Below, in pieces: positions 55,998 to 64,000 of a DNA stretch of 64,000 nt. Source of the DNA: Desulfuromonas versatilis (GTDB lineage: Bacteria; Desulfobacterota; Desulfuromonadia; Desulfuromonadales; NIT-T3). A program made the position numbers and the translations under genes. Within the stretch, counting starts at the first letter, position 1; the number at the start of each line of letters is the position of its first letter. Under the pieces are notes generated by a model. It had not been told where the DNA came from. It ran no database searches and saw only the letters and a list, made by a program, of their open reading frames with translations. Where the stretch lies: assembly GCF_019704135.1 (NCBI RefSeq), contig NZ_AP024355.1:124001-188000 (forward strand), given 5' to 3'.

Positions 55998-56013
55998 ACA
56001 CTCCTGGTACACT
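55998..56013 (+). repeat. Putative integrase arm-type site, right end
   Basis: ACACTCCTGGTACACT is identical to 40781-40796 and preceded by another GGTACACT overlap (GGTACACTCC at 55995). Its presence near both ends fits integrase arm binding. Confidence 0.6.
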
Positions 56014-56126
56014 TGAAATCAAAAGTTGGCAAAAAACACCAATGGTCCACAAAAAAGAAAGCCTCTAAGGCGCCGATTTCTTTAAGTTCTTTTATTGGTG
56101 GGAGTTTCCTTTTTTTGCATTTCCAT

Positions 56127-56176
56127 GACTGAAAATCCTCGTGTCGGCAGTTCGATTCTGTCTCTGGGCACCATAA
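56127..56176 (+). other. attR: right attachment repeat
   Basis: Exact 50-bp copy of the tRNA-Phe 3' half (40683-40732). It lacks the 5' half and so is not a functional tRNA. Confidence 0.95.
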
Positions 56177-56182
56177 AGAAAC

Positions 56183-56216
56183 AAGGGGTTGCGGCTTGCG
56201 CTGCAACCCCTTTTTC
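56183..56216 (+). terminator. Original host terminator of tRNA-Phe, displaced to attR
   Basis: AAGGGGTTGC and GCAACCCCTT pair with a GGCTTGCGCT loop and T-run. It follows attR at the same distance as the element-borne terminator follows the tRNA. Confidence 0.8.
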
Positions 56217-56237
56217 TTTTTTCTGGCAGGCCGGGTT

Positions 56238-56591
56238 TCACGAGGCCTGCGCCATCTCCTTCTCCTCCTGCCGGCCCTGCAGGCGGGCCGTTCCCCACTG
56301 GCACATCAGCTCGAGTATCGGCACCACTTCCCAGCCGGTTTTGGTCAGCGAATACTCCACCCGCGGCGGCACCTCGGGAAAAACCTCGCGGTGCACCATG
56401 CCGTCGCGCTCCAGTTCGCGCAGCTGCTGGGTGAGCATCTTCTGCGTCACCCCCGGCAGGCGCCGCCGCAGCTGGCTGAAGCGCAGGGTCTTGCGCTTCA
56501 GGTGCCAGAGGATCACCCCTTTCCATTTCCCGCCGATGACCTCGAGGGTCACCTCGACGCCGCACTTGTAGTCTGGTTCCGTAGCCTGCAT
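56238..56591 (-). CDS. HxlR-family transcriptional regulator
   Basis: 117 residues from the ATG at 56591 (AAGGA six bases upstream); an ATG at 56606 is an alternative. The HxlR winged helix is clear: [62 protein letters not shown] and [12 protein letters not shown]. Cys10 near the N-terminus is the position used by redox-sensing members (YodB, HypR). It is divergent from the acuI-type reductase across 220 bases and probably regulates it. Confidence 0.92.
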   Translation of the reverse strand: MQATEPDYKCGVEVTLEVIGGKWKGVILWHLKRKTLRFSQLRRRLPGVTQKMLTQQLRELERDGMVHREVFPEVPPRVEYSLTKTGWEVVPILELMCQWGTARLQGRQEEKEMAQAS

Positions 56592-56606
56592 ATATTTTCC
56601 TTCCAA

Positions 56607-56814
56607 ATGGCCGAAAATACTTAAAGGTATCTTTTTGGTATCTACATTACTAAAAAGTCAGTACTTGATAAAAGAAACTATACCTGTTTAATTATGCCCA
56701 GGCAAGAGACAATTCCAAACGCCGCCGCGGCGCGCTTGTTCTTCGGCGAACCCATGGTTAACTATGGGGGTTGATGACCAGCCGCATGGCGGACCACCCC
56801 AGAGGAGGAAGCGA
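56607..56814. promoter_or_regulatory. Divergent HxlR/acuI control region
   Basis: GGTATCTTTTTGGTATCTAC has GGTATCT twice, and nearby TTACTAAAAAGTCAGTACTTG has related half sites (TTACT, GTACT). This AT-rich stretch at about 56625-56680 lies nearest the HxlR gene and is a likely operator region. GGAGGAAGCGA precedes acuI. Confidence 0.5.
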
Positions 56815-57816
56815 ATGACGCCCGAAACCTTTACCGCCCTGATTGTCGAGCAGCCCGAGCCGAAAAAATTCACCCGCCGCATAGGCAGGAAAAAAATCAG
56901 CGAGCTGCCCGAGGGCGAGCTGCTGGTCAAGGTCCATTATTCGTCGCTGAACTTCAAGGACGCCCTGTCGGCCACCGGCAACCCGGGGGTGACCCGCAAC
57001 TTCCCCCACACCCCGGGCATCGACGCCGCCGGCGAGGTGGTGGAGTGCGCCGACGGCAGCTTCGCCCCGGGCGACAAGGTCATCGTCACCAGCTATGATC
57101 TGGGGATGGAGACCGACGGCGGCTACGGCCAGTACATCCGCGTCCCCGCCAAGTGGGCGGTGCGGCTGCCGGCGGGGCTGTCGCTGCGCGAGAGCATGAT
57201 CCTCGGCACCGCCGGGTTCACCGCCGGGCTTTCGGTGCTGCGGTTGGCGGAGAAGGTCCAGCCCGGCGACGGCGACATCCTGGTCACCGGAGCTACCGGC
57301 GGGGTGGGGAGCCTGGCGGTGGACATCCTGGCCAAGGCCGGCTACCGCGTGGTGGCCGCCACCGGCAAGGCGAGCGAGGCGGATTTTCTCAAAAAGCTCG
57401 GCGCCGCCGAGGTGATCGGCCGCGAGGAGGTCACAGCTGGTTCTGAACGGCCGATGATGAAGACCCGCTGGGCCGGGGTGGTCGATGCCGTCGGCGGGGA
57501 CATCCTGGCCGCCGCCATCAAGTCCACCAAGTACGGCGGGGTGGTGACCTGCTGCGGACTGGTCGCCTCGCCCGAGCTGAATATCAACGTTTTCCCCTTT
57601 ATCCTGCGCGGGGTCAGCCTGCACGGCATCGACAGCGCCGAGTGCCCCATGGAACCGCGCCGCCAGGTCTGGGAAAAGCTGGCCGGCCCCTGGAAACTGG
57701 ACAATCTCGAGGCAACCGCCACCGAGGTGACCCTGGCCGGTCTCGAAGAGAAGATCGCCGCCATCCTCAAGGGGCAGGTTCGCGGCCGCACCCTGGTCAA
57801 CCTGCTGGGGAGTTGA
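56815..57816 (+). CDS. acuI: YhdH/AcuI-type acrylyl-CoA reductase (quinone oxidoreductase family)
   Basis: 333 residues, GGAGGAAGCGA directly before the ATG. AcuI reduces acrylyl-CoA to propionyl-CoA with NADPH. The MDR fold shows VKVHYSSLNFKDALSATGNPGVTRNFPHTPGIDAAGEVVE, GTAGFTAGLSVLRL, and the nucleotide-binding loop VTGATGGVGSLAVDILAKAGY. TCCGLVASPELNINVFPFILRGVSLHGIDSAECPM is typical of YhdH. There are no zinc ligands, as expected for this branch. The HxlR neighbour suggests induction by an electrophile such as acrylate or quinone. A terminator-like hairpin follows. Confidence 0.9.
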   Translation: MTPETFTALIVEQPEPKKFTRRIGRKKISELPEGELLVKVHYSSLNFKDALSATGNPGVTRNFPHTPGIDAAGEVVECADGSFAPGDKVIVTSYDLGMETDGGYGQYIRVPAKWAVRLPAGLSLRESMILGTAGFTAGLSVLRLAEKVQPGDGDILVTGATGGVGSLAVDILAKAGYRVVAATGKASEADFLKKLGAAEVIGREEVTAGSERPMMKTRWAGVVDAVGGDILAAAIKSTKYGGVVTCCGLVASPELNINVFPFILRGVSLHGIDSAECPMEPRRQVWEKLAGPWKLDNLEATATEVTLAGLEEKIAAILKGQVRGRTLVNLLGS

Positions 57817-57849
57817 TGAATCGCTCATAAGTGGTAAAATTGCTCCAAT

Positions 57850-57884
57850 GAAAACCGGAAGGACTTGTTGTTCTTCCGGTTTTC
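57850..57884 (+). terminator. Terminator after acuI
   Basis: GAAAACCGGAAG and CTTCCGGTTTTC form a 12-bp stem with a loop of about 11 bases. The 3' T-run is short. Confidence 0.7.
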
Positions 57885-57950
57885 ACCTGTCTGGGGAAGG
57901 TGGACCATGCCGCGGCGGAGGGCTGCTTCGACCGCGGGGCGAGGAGCGCT

Positions 57951-59120
57951 ATGAACATTCACGAGTACCAGGCCAAGGAGATCCTCACCAGCTACGACAT
58001 CCCGGTGCCGCGGGGGCGGGTGGCGATGACCGCCGACCAGGTGGAGCGGGCGGCCAAGATGCTGGGCGGCCGCTGCATGGTCAAGGCGCAGATCTACGCC
58101 GGCGGCCGCGGCAAGGCGGGCGGGGTGAAGCTGGTGCACCACCCGGAGCAGGCCCACGAGCTGGCCAAGGACCTCTTCGGCAGGCGCCTGGTGACCCCCC
58201 AGACCGGTCCGGAGGGGCTCAAGGTGCGGCGTATCCTGGTCGAGGAGACGGTGGAGGTGGCCCGCGAGTTCTACCTCTCCATCACCCTGGATCGCTCCAG
58301 CAGCCGCTACTGCATCATCGCTTCGGCCGAAGGCGGGGTGGACATCGAGGAGACCGCCGCCCGCCACCCGGAGAAGATCCACAAGCTCACCATCGACCCC
58401 TTCACCGGGCTGCGCCCCTTCCAGGCGCGCAAGATCGCCCTCGGCCTGGGGCTCACCGGGGCCCTGGCCGAGGACTGCGTCACCCTGGTCCTCAATCTCT
58501 ACCGCTGCTGCCAGGAAAAAGACTGCTCACTGGTGGAGATCAACCCCCTGGTGGTGACCAAGGCCGAGTGGCTGCTGGCCATGGACGCCAAGATCAATTT
58601 CGACGACAACGCGCTGTTTCGCCACTGGGAGTACAACGACATGGTCGATTACTCGCAGATGGACCCGCTGGAGATCAGCGCCGGCAAGTTCGACCTGGCC
58701 TACATCAAGCTGGCCGGCGACATCGGCTGCATGGTCAACGGCGCGGGGCTGGCCATGGCCACCCTCGACGTGCTCCATGAATGCGGCGGCGAGCCGGCCA
58801 ACTTCCTCGACGTCGGCGGCGGGGCGACCCGCGAGAAGGTGGCCGAGGCCTTCAAGATCATCCTCCAGGACCAGGCCGTGAGGGGGGTGTTCGTCAACAT
58901 CTTCGGCGGCATCATGCGCTGCGACGTCATCGCCCAGGGGATCATCGAGGCCGCCGCCGAGGTGCACTGCACCCTGCCCATTGTGGTGCGCATGGACGGC
59001 TCGCAGGTCGAGGAGGGGAAACAGCTGCTGCTCGGCTCGGGGCTCAACGTGCAGTGCGTCGACACCCTGGGGGCGGGGGCAAGCCGCATCGTCGAGATGG
59101 TGCGAGGAGGGCAGGCGTAG
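57951..59120 (+). CDS. sucC: Succinyl-CoA synthetase, beta subunit
   Basis: 389 residues; GAGGAG four bases before the ATG. With SucD it interconverts succinyl-CoA and succinate with NTP formation. The ATP-grasp domain starts MNIHEYQAKEIL and has CMVKAQIYAGGRGKAGGVK and LVEINPLVV (metal ligands). The C-terminal ligase domain has NFLDVGGGATREKVAEAFKII and IFGGIMRCDVIAQGII. Family length is normal. Its TAG stop lies within the GTAG head of a REP-like hairpin. sucD follows after 78 bases. Confidence 0.96.
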   Translation: MNIHEYQAKEILTSYDIPVPRGRVAMTADQVERAAKMLGGRCMVKAQIYAGGRGKAGGVKLVHHPEQAHELAKDLFGRRLVTPQTGPEGLKVRRILVEETVEVAREFYLSITLDRSSSRYCIIASAEGGVDIEETAARHPEKIHKLTIDPFTGLRPFQARKIALGLGLTGALAEDCVTLVLNLYRCCQEKDCSLVEINPLVVTKAEWLLAMDAKINFDDNALFRHWEYNDMVDYSQMDPLEISAGKFDLAYIKLAGDIGCMVNGAGLAMATLDVLHECGGEPANFLDVGGGATREKVAEAFKIILQDQAVRGVFVNIFGGIMRCDVIAQGIIEAAAEVHCTLPIVVRMDGSQVEEGKQLLLGSGLNVQCVDTLGAGASRIVEMVRGGQA

Positions 59121-59142
59121 GGGCAGGCCTGGTGCCTGCCCG
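59117..59142 (+). repeat. REP-like hairpin headed by GTAG, copy 4, overlapping the sucC stop
   Basis: It begins GTAGGGGCAGGC and ends GCCTGCCC; stem GGGCAGGC/GCCTGCCC. The TAG of the sucC stop codon is part of the GTAG head. Confidence 0.75.
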
Positions 59143-59198
59143 GATTCGGAGGATCTCAGCAGTTTTCGGAGCCAGGAACGTTCCTCAGGAGAAAACAC

Positions 59199-60068
59199 AT
59201 GTCCATCCTCATCAACCGGGATTCGAAGATCGTCGTCCAGGGGATTACCGGCAAGGCCGGCCTGTTCCATACCCGCCAGTGCCGCCAGTATGGCAGCCGG
59301 ATCGTCGCCGGGGTCACCCCGGGCAAGGGGGGGATGCATATCGAGGGGATCCCGGTGTTTGACACCATGAACGAGGCCGTGGAGTTCACCGGGGCCAACG
59401 TCTCGATGATCTTCGTTCCTCCCCCCGGGGCCGCCGACGCCATCCTCGAGGCCTGCGAGGCGCGCATCGACCTGGCGGTCTGCATCACCGAGGGGGTGCC
59501 GATCCGCGACATGGTCATGGCCAAGCGCTACCTCAACACCAGCCGCACCCGATTGATCGGCCCCAACTGCCCGGGGCTGATCACCCCCGGCGAGTGCAAG
59601 GTCGGCATCATGCCCGGCTACATCCACAAACCGGGCAAAATCGGCGTGGTTTCGCGCAGCGGCACCCTGACCTACGAGGCGGTCAAGCAACTCAGCGACG
59701 CGGGGCTCGGCCAGTCGACCTGCGTCGGTATCGGCGGCGACCCGATCATCGGCATGAAGTTCATCGACGTGCTGGAACTGTTCAACGAGGATCCGCAGAC
59801 CGAGGGGGTGTTCATGATCGGCGAGATCGGCGGCAGCGCCGAGGAAGACGCCGCCCACTGGATCCGCGACAACATGAAAAAGCCGGTGGCGGCCTTCATC
59901 GCCGGGGTCACCGCCCCGCCCGGGCGGCGCATGGGGCACGCCGGGGCGATCATCTCCGGTGGCAAGGGGATGGCCGCCGACAAGATCGCCGCCCTGCGCG
60001 AGTGCGGGGTCACCGTGGCGGAAAGTCCGACGCGGATGGGGGAGGCGATGATTGCGGCGTTGAATTAA
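59199..60068 (+). CDS. sucD: Succinyl-CoA synthetase, alpha subunit
   Basis: 289 residues. It binds CoA and carries the phosphohistidine. The Rossmann CoA domain reads [21 protein letters not shown] then [10 protein letters not shown]. The active His247 is in [33 protein letters not shown] is a family hallmark. It is paired with sucC. In an anaerobic respirer this enzyme links the TCA cycle and the methylmalonyl-CoA route. A CoA-transferase could share this task, but is not in the window. Confidence 0.97.
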   Translation: MSILINRDSKIVVQGITGKAGLFHTRQCRQYGSRIVAGVTPGKGGMHIEGIPVFDTMNEAVEFTGANVSMIFVPPPGAADAILEACEARIDLAVCITEGVPIRDMVMAKRYLNTSRTRLIGPNCPGLITPGECKVGIMPGYIHKPGKIGVVSRSGTLTYEAVKQLSDAGLGQSTCVGIGGDPIIGMKFIDVLELFNEDPQTEGVFMIGEIGGSAEEDAAHWIRDNMKKPVAAFIAGVTAPPGRRMGHAGAIISGGKGMAADKIAALRECGVTVAESPTRMGEAMIAALN

Positions 60069-60164
60069 TTGGAGACCTCCCCCTTTGCCTCCGCCGGAGC
60101 GGAGTGGAGTGGAGGTTTTGGGAAACAGCCGTGAGGTTGAGCGAAGCGAATGTGAACGGCCCCA

Positions 60165-60260
60165 AAACGTCTGCGCAGCGGAGGGCACCCGCCGCAGGCG
60201 GGCGGGGACAATGGGGGTGCCCTTTTGATCCAAACTTTTTGGGCAAGCAAAAGTTTGGTC
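60165..60260 (-). repeat. Dispersed ~100-bp repeat, copy 2
   Basis: Reverse complement of the repeat at 10397-10496, about 90% identical by eye. It lies about 100 bases after the sucD stop. The same hairpins are preserved. Confidence 0.8.
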
Positions 60261-60392
60261 GCCGTCAGAGGGCGAGTCCCCTGTTGCAGTTTGCTTCGCT
60301 CCGGCGGGGGGCGAGGGAGGGGCAGAGGCTGGAACGGCGGCACGCCAATTAGGGTTGGCCAACCCTGCGGGGATGAGGTAGACTCCTCATTC

Positions 60393-62375
60393 ATGAACTC
60401 TTCCGCTCCCAACCTTTCCTTGCTCGGCGTCGACACCGGCGGCACCTTCACCGACCTGGTGCTGGTCGACGGCGAGACCGTCGCCACCTGGAAGCTCCCC
60501 TCCACCCCCGATGACCCCTCGCGGGCGGTGCTCGAGGGCGTGCGCCAGTTGCTCGGCGAGCGCCCCGGGCTGGTCTTTCACGGCTCCACCGTGGCCACCA
60601 ACGCCCTGCTCGAGGGCAAGGGGGCGCGCCTCGCGCTGGTGGTTACCGAGGGCTTTCGCGACCTGCTGCTGATCGGCCGGCAGAACCGGCCCGCGCTCTA
60701 CGCCCTGCACCCGGTGCGCCACCGGGCGCTGGTGAGCCGCGAGCTGGTGGTCGAGGCGGCCGAGCGGACCCTGGCCGACGGCACCGTCGAGACCCCGCTG
60801 GTCGCGGAAGAGATCGCGCGGGTGGTCGCGGCGGCCCAGGCGACCGGCTGCGAGTCGGTGGCGATTTGTCTTTTGCACTCCTACGCCAATCCCGGCCACG
60901 AGGCCGCCCTGGCCGCGGCCCTCGAAGCGGCCGGGCTGAAGGTCAGCGCCTCCCACCAGATCCTCCCCGAATACCGCGAATTCGAGCGCGCCTCGACCAC
61001 CGCGGTCAACGCCGCGGTCTCGCCGGTCATGACCCGCTACCTGGGGCGCCTGCAGCAGGGTCTGGGGCAAAGCCTGCTGCGCATCATGCAGAGCAACGGC
61101 GGCTCGATCATGGCCGGAACCGCCGGCAGCGAGGCGGTGCGCACCATCCTCTCGGGCCCGGCCGGCGGCATGGTTGGCGCCTTCGAGACCGCCCGGGCGG
61201 CCGGCTTCGAGCGGATCATCACCTTCGACATGGGCGGCACCAGCACCGATGTGGGCCTCTGTCCCGGGCAGATCCCCTTTACCGCCGAGACGGTCATCGC
61301 CGATTGGCCGGTCAAGGTGCCGATGATCGATATCCACACCGTCGGCGCCGGCGGCGGCTCCATCGCCCGCCTCGACGCCGGCGGCGCGCTGCGGGTCGGA
61401 CCCGAGAGCGCCGGGGCGGACCCGGGGCCGATCTGCTACGGCCGAGGCGAGCAGGTCACGGTCACCGACGCCAACCTCTACCTCGGGCGGTTGCTCCCGG
61501 AGCGCTTTCTCGGCGGGCGGATGCCTTTGCACCTGGAGCGCTGCCGCGAAGGAGTCGAGGCGCTGGCCCGCCTGGCCGGCATCGACCCGGTGCATCTCGC
61601 CGAAGGGGTGCTCGAGGTGGCCGAGGCGACCATGGCCGGGGCCCTGCGGGTGGTCTCGGTGCAGCGCGGCCACGACCCCCGCGACTTCGCCCTGCTCCCC
61701 TTCGGCGGCGCCGGCGGCCTGCACGCCTGCGCCTTGGCCGAGAAGCTCGCCATCCCGCGCATCCTCATCCCGGTCCACCCGGGGCTGCTCTCGGCGGTGG
61801 GCCTGGTGCTCTCCGACGTGATCCGCGACTATTCCCACTCGGTGCTCTGCTCCGCCGACACCCCCCAGGACGCCCTGATGGGCTTCTACCGGCCTCTCGA
61901 GGAGCAGGCCCGCGCCGACATGGCCGGCGAGGGGATCGAAGGCGCGGCGCTGCTCCTGGAGCACTCCCTCGATCTGCGCTATCGCGGCCAGTCCTTCGAG
62001 GTCAACGTCCCCTGGGAGGGGGATTTCGCCGCCGCCTTCCACGCCCGCCACCAGGAGCTCTACGGCTACCAGGATGAGGCCCGCGAGCTGGAGATCGTCA
62101 CTTTGCGGCTGCGCGCCGTCGGCCGGGGTCCGCGCCCCGACCTGACCCTGGGGCACTGCAGCGGCGACGAGCTGCAGCCGGCGCAGGCGGTTGCGGTGAT
62201 CCTTGACGGCAAGGCCAGCGAGATCCCCCTCTACCAGCGCGAGGAGCTCCCCTGCGGGGTGGCCTTCACCGGCCCGGCGCTGGTGGTGGAGGAGACCGCC
62301 ACCCACCTGGTGCGCCCCGGGTGGTCGGTGCGGGTCGACCAGCGGGCGAATCTGGTACTGGAAAAGAAGGCGTAA
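60393..62375 (+). CDS. hyuA: Hydantoinase/5-oxoprolinase A subunit
   Basis: 660 residues from the ATG at 60393; an upstream open extension runs through the dispersed repeat and is not coding. The protein opens LSLLGVDTGGTFTDLVLVDG, the phosphate-binding loop of the ASKHA-like HyuA fold. FHGSTVATNALLEGKGARLALVVTEGFRDLL and ITFDMGGTSTDVGLC follow. The family hydrolyses cyclic amides with ATP (hydantoins, 5-oxoproline) or carboxylates ketones such as acetone. Which one applies here cannot be told. ATGAGG-TAGACT-CCTCAT just before the start can form a hairpin over the only GAGG. It is followed by hyuB. Confidence 0.92.
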   Translation: MNSSAPNLSLLGVDTGGTFTDLVLVDGETVATWKLPSTPDDPSRAVLEGVRQLLGERPGLVFHGSTVATNALLEGKGARLALVVTEGFRDLLLIGRQNRPALYALHPVRHRALVSRELVVEAAERTLADGTVETPLVAEEIARVVAAAQATGCESVAICLLHSYANPGHEAALAAALEAAGLKVSASHQILPEYREFERASTTAVNAAVSPVMTRYLGRLQQGLGQSLLRIMQSNGGSIMAGTAGSEAVRTILSGPAGGMVGAFETARAAGFERIITFDMGGTSTDVGLCPGQIPFTAETVIADWPVKVPMIDIHTVGAGGGSIARLDAGGALRVGPESAGADPGPICYGRGEQVTVTDANLYLGRLLPERFLGGRMPLHLERCREGVEALARLAGIDPVHLAEGVLEVAEATMAGALRVVSVQRGHDPRDFALLPFGGAGGLHACALAEKLAIPRILIPVHPGLLSAVGLVLSDVIRDYSHSVLCSADTPQDALMGFYRPLEEQARADMAGEGIEGAALLLEHSLDLRYRGQSFEVNVPWEGDFAAAFHARHQELYGYQDEARELEIVTLRLRAVGRGPRPDLTLGHCSGDELQPAQAVAVILDGKASEIPLYQREELPCGVAFTGPALVVEETATHLVRPGWSVRVDQRANLVLEKKA

Positions 62376-62510
62376 AAGCAAAAAAAGGACTGCAATTGGA
62401 CACGGATAAAATCTGATAAGGTCGGATTTAAGGGAAAAACTACAAAACCAAGGCCCTCTCCGAGCTCTTTGCGAGCGCACGCGCCGCCGGCCCCGGGTTT
62501 TCGCCCTTAC

Positions 62511-62538
62511 CAGTCACGAGTCACGAATCACCAGTCAC
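62511..62538 (+). repeat. Four heptamers (CAGTCAC type) upstream of hyuB
   Basis: CAGTCAC, GAGTCAC, GAATCAC and CAGTCAC lie head to tail and end six bases before the hyuB ATG. It is the same pattern as the arrays before lexA, imuB and dnaE2. Confidence 0.75.
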
Positions 62539-62544
62539 GGATTT

Positions 62545-64000
62545 ATGCAAAAAGCCATCGATCCCATCCGCCTCGAAGTGCTCAAGAACCGCTTCACCTC
62601 GCTGACCGAGGAGATGGGGGCGGTGCTGATGCGCACCGCGTTTTCGCCCAACATCAAGGAGCGCCGGGACTTCTCCTGCGCCCTGTTCGATCGTAGCGGG
62701 CAGATGATCGCCCAGGCCGCCCACATCCCGGTGCACCTGGGCTCCATGCCGCTGTCGGTGGCCGCGGCCCTGGAGCGCAACGACCTGGCCCCCGGCGACA
62801 TGATCCTGCTCAACGACCCCTACCGCGGCGGCACCCACCTTCCGGACGTGACCCTGGTGACGCCGGTGTTTCTCGGCGAGGACGCTCCCGAGTTCTTCCT
62901 CGCCAATCGCGCCCACCACGCCGATGTCGGCGGCATGAGCGCCGGGTCGCTGCCGCTGTCCACGGAGATCTTTCAGGAGGGGCTGCGCATACCGCCGGTG
63001 AAGATCGTGCGCGGCGGCCAGCTCGATCGCGAGCTGCTGGCCATGTTTCTGGCCAACGTGCGCACGCCGGTGGAGCGCGAGGGGGACCTGACCGCCCAGC
63101 TGGCCGCCAACCGGGTCGGTGAGCGGCGCCTGCGCGAGATCGTCGGCCAGTACGGCCTGGCCGAGGCCGAGTGCTATTGCGGCGCCCTGCTCGACTACGG
63201 GGCGAAGTTGATGGCCGAGGTGATCGCCGCCATCCCCGACGGCAGCTACCGCTTCGAGGATTTTCTCGACGACGACGGGGTGGGCGAGGCACCGGTGCCG
63301 ATCCGCTGCACCCTGACCGTGGAAGGAGAGCGGGCAACGGTCGATTTTTCCGAGAGCTCAACCCAGGTCGCAGGCTGCGTCAACGCGGTGCGGGCCATTA
63401 CCCTCTCGGCGGTGTTCTACGTCTTTCGCCTGCTGGCGCCGGAGGAGATCCCCAACAACGCCGGCTGCATGCGCCCGGTGGAGGTGATCACCAAACCGGG
63501 CACGGTGGTCGACTGCCGCTTCCCCGCGGCGGTGGCCGGCGGCAATGTCGAGACCAGTCAGCGCCTGGTCGACGTGCTGCTCGGCGCCCTGGCCCGGGCC
63601 TTGCCCGAGCGGATCCCGGCGGCCAGCGGCGGCTCGATGAACAACCTGACCATCGGCGGGGTGGACCCGCGTTCGGGGGAGCTGTTCGCCTACTACGAGA
63701 CCATCGCCGGCGGGGCCGGAGCGGGGCCGGCAGGCATCGGGGCAAGCGGCATCCAGACCCACATGACCAACACCCTCAACACCCCGGTGGAGGCCCTCGA
63801 ACATGCCTATCCCCTGCGGGCGCGCCGCTACCGGCTACGCGACGGCTCGGGAGGGAGCGGCCGGCACCGCGGCGGCGACGGGGTGGTCAAGGAGTGGGAG
63901 CTACTGGGGGATGCGCGCATCACGCTGATCAGCGAGCGGCGCCGCACGGCTCCCTACGGTCTGCAGGGGGGCGCCGCGGGCGCAAGGGGCCGCAACCGTC
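62545..64000 (+). CDS. hyuB: Hydantoinase/5-oxoprolinase B subunit (3' partial)
   Basis: The first 485 residues are present and the frame is still open at the window end. The start MQKAIDPIRLEVLKNRFTSLTEEMG is typical of HyuB. GDMILLNDPYRGGTHLPDVTLVTPVF and NRAHHADVGGMSAGSLP are conserved family stretches, and GGSMNNLTIGG and RRYRLRDGSGGSGRHRGGDG complete the pattern. It forms the partner of HyuA. About 170 bases and a heptamer array separate the two genes. No clear Shine-Dalgarno precedes the ATG, as for other genes with such arrays. Confidence 0.92.
   Translation, partial: MQKAIDPIRLEVLKNRFTSLTEEMGAVLMRTAFSPNIKERRDFSCALFDRSGQMIAQAAHIPVHLGSMPLSVAAALERNDLAPGDMILLNDPYRGGTHLPDVTLVTPVFLGEDAPEFFLANRAHHADVGGMSAGSLPLSTEIFQEGLRIPPVKIVRGGQLDRELLAMFLANVRTPVEREGDLTAQLAANRVGERRLREIVGQYGLAEAECYCGALLDYGAKLMAEVIAAIPDGSYRFEDFLDDDGVGEAPVPIRCTLTVEGERATVDFSESSTQVAGCVNAVRAITLSAVFYVFRLLAPEEIPNNAGCMRPVEVITKPGTVVDCRFPAAVAGGNVETSQRLVDVLLGALARALPERIPAASGGSMNNLTIGGVDPRSGELFAYYETIAGGAGAGPAGIGASGIQTHMTNTLNTPVEALEHAYPLRARRYRLRDGSGGSGRHRGGDGVVKEWELLGDARITLISERRRTAPYGLQGGAAGARGRNR

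Noticed and set aside
56127-56176. A second tRNA-Phe gene
   Set aside because: Only the 3' half is present; it is the right attachment site.
60225-60392. N-terminal extension of HyuA
   Set aside because: The sequence is part of the dispersed repeat and its flank; family similarity begins at MNSSAPNLSLLGVDTGG.

Overview
The window looks like chromosome of a GC-rich anaerobic deltaproteobacterium of the Desulfuromonas/Geobacter kind. This is inferred from gene content: futalosine-pathway menaquinone genes, a methylmalonyl-CoA module, succinyl-CoA synthetase, an FG-GAP protein beside a large porin, and rsmE. No species can be named from sequence alone. One stretch, about 40.7-56.1 kb, is visibly AT-richer and is an integrated mobile element.

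Layout. 0-4.3 kb: the end of a type VI secretion module (PAAR-like tip, VasX-like effector, membrane protein that may be its immunity partner). 4.4-8.3 kb: small conserved proteins, a DUF1848 protein, RsmE, a hot-dog thioesterase and a GAF protein. 8.35-13.84 kb: an SOS mutagenesis cassette lexA-imuB-dnaE2 with heptamer tandem repeats in front of every gene and no imuA. 13.9-19.6 kb: envelope genes (triple-rhodanese lipoprotein, FG-GAP protein, porin, a 48-residue lipoprotein, a TlpA-like thioredoxin). 19.8-24.3 kb: methylmalonyl-CoA epimerase, MeaB, methylmalonyl-CoA mutase and an XRE-cupin regulator. 24.7-28.3 kb: a MITE-like element, an unknown gene, mqnB-mqnD and a zinc-ribbon protein. 28.4-33.1 kb: a two-gene biotin-dependent acyl-CoA carboxylase. 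33.6-36.95 kb: serA, a small Cys-rich gene and aroF behind a leader peptide rich in Phe/Tyr/Trp. 37.0-40.4 kb: a trehalose operon (otsA, treT-like, DUF5752). 40.65 kb: tRNA-Phe.

The mobile element (about 15.4 kb) sits in the 3' end of tRNA-Phe(GAA) and is bounded by an exact 50-bp repeat. It carries a tyrosine integrase, an excisionase-like protein, a DUF927 ATPase followed by a dense GTAAC repeat cluster that could be a replication origin, Bro-N, ArdC and RadC-like proteins, and a ribbon-helix-helix protein. Its cargo is vsr, two C5-cytosine methyltransferases, an McrB-like AAA+ NTPase and a DUF2357/PD-(D/E)XK nuclease. This gene set matches the LlaJI type of restriction-modification system.

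After the element come an HxlR regulator divergent from an acuI-type reductase, sucC-sucD, and a hydantoinase/oxoprolinase pair cut by the window end. The carboxylase, epimerase, mutase, MeaB, SucCD and AcuI together suggest propionyl-CoA/succinyl-CoA metabolism. Three short-repeat families recur in the chromosomal part: heptamer arrays near start codons, GTAG-headed REP-like hairpins, and a roughly 100-bp dispersed repeat.
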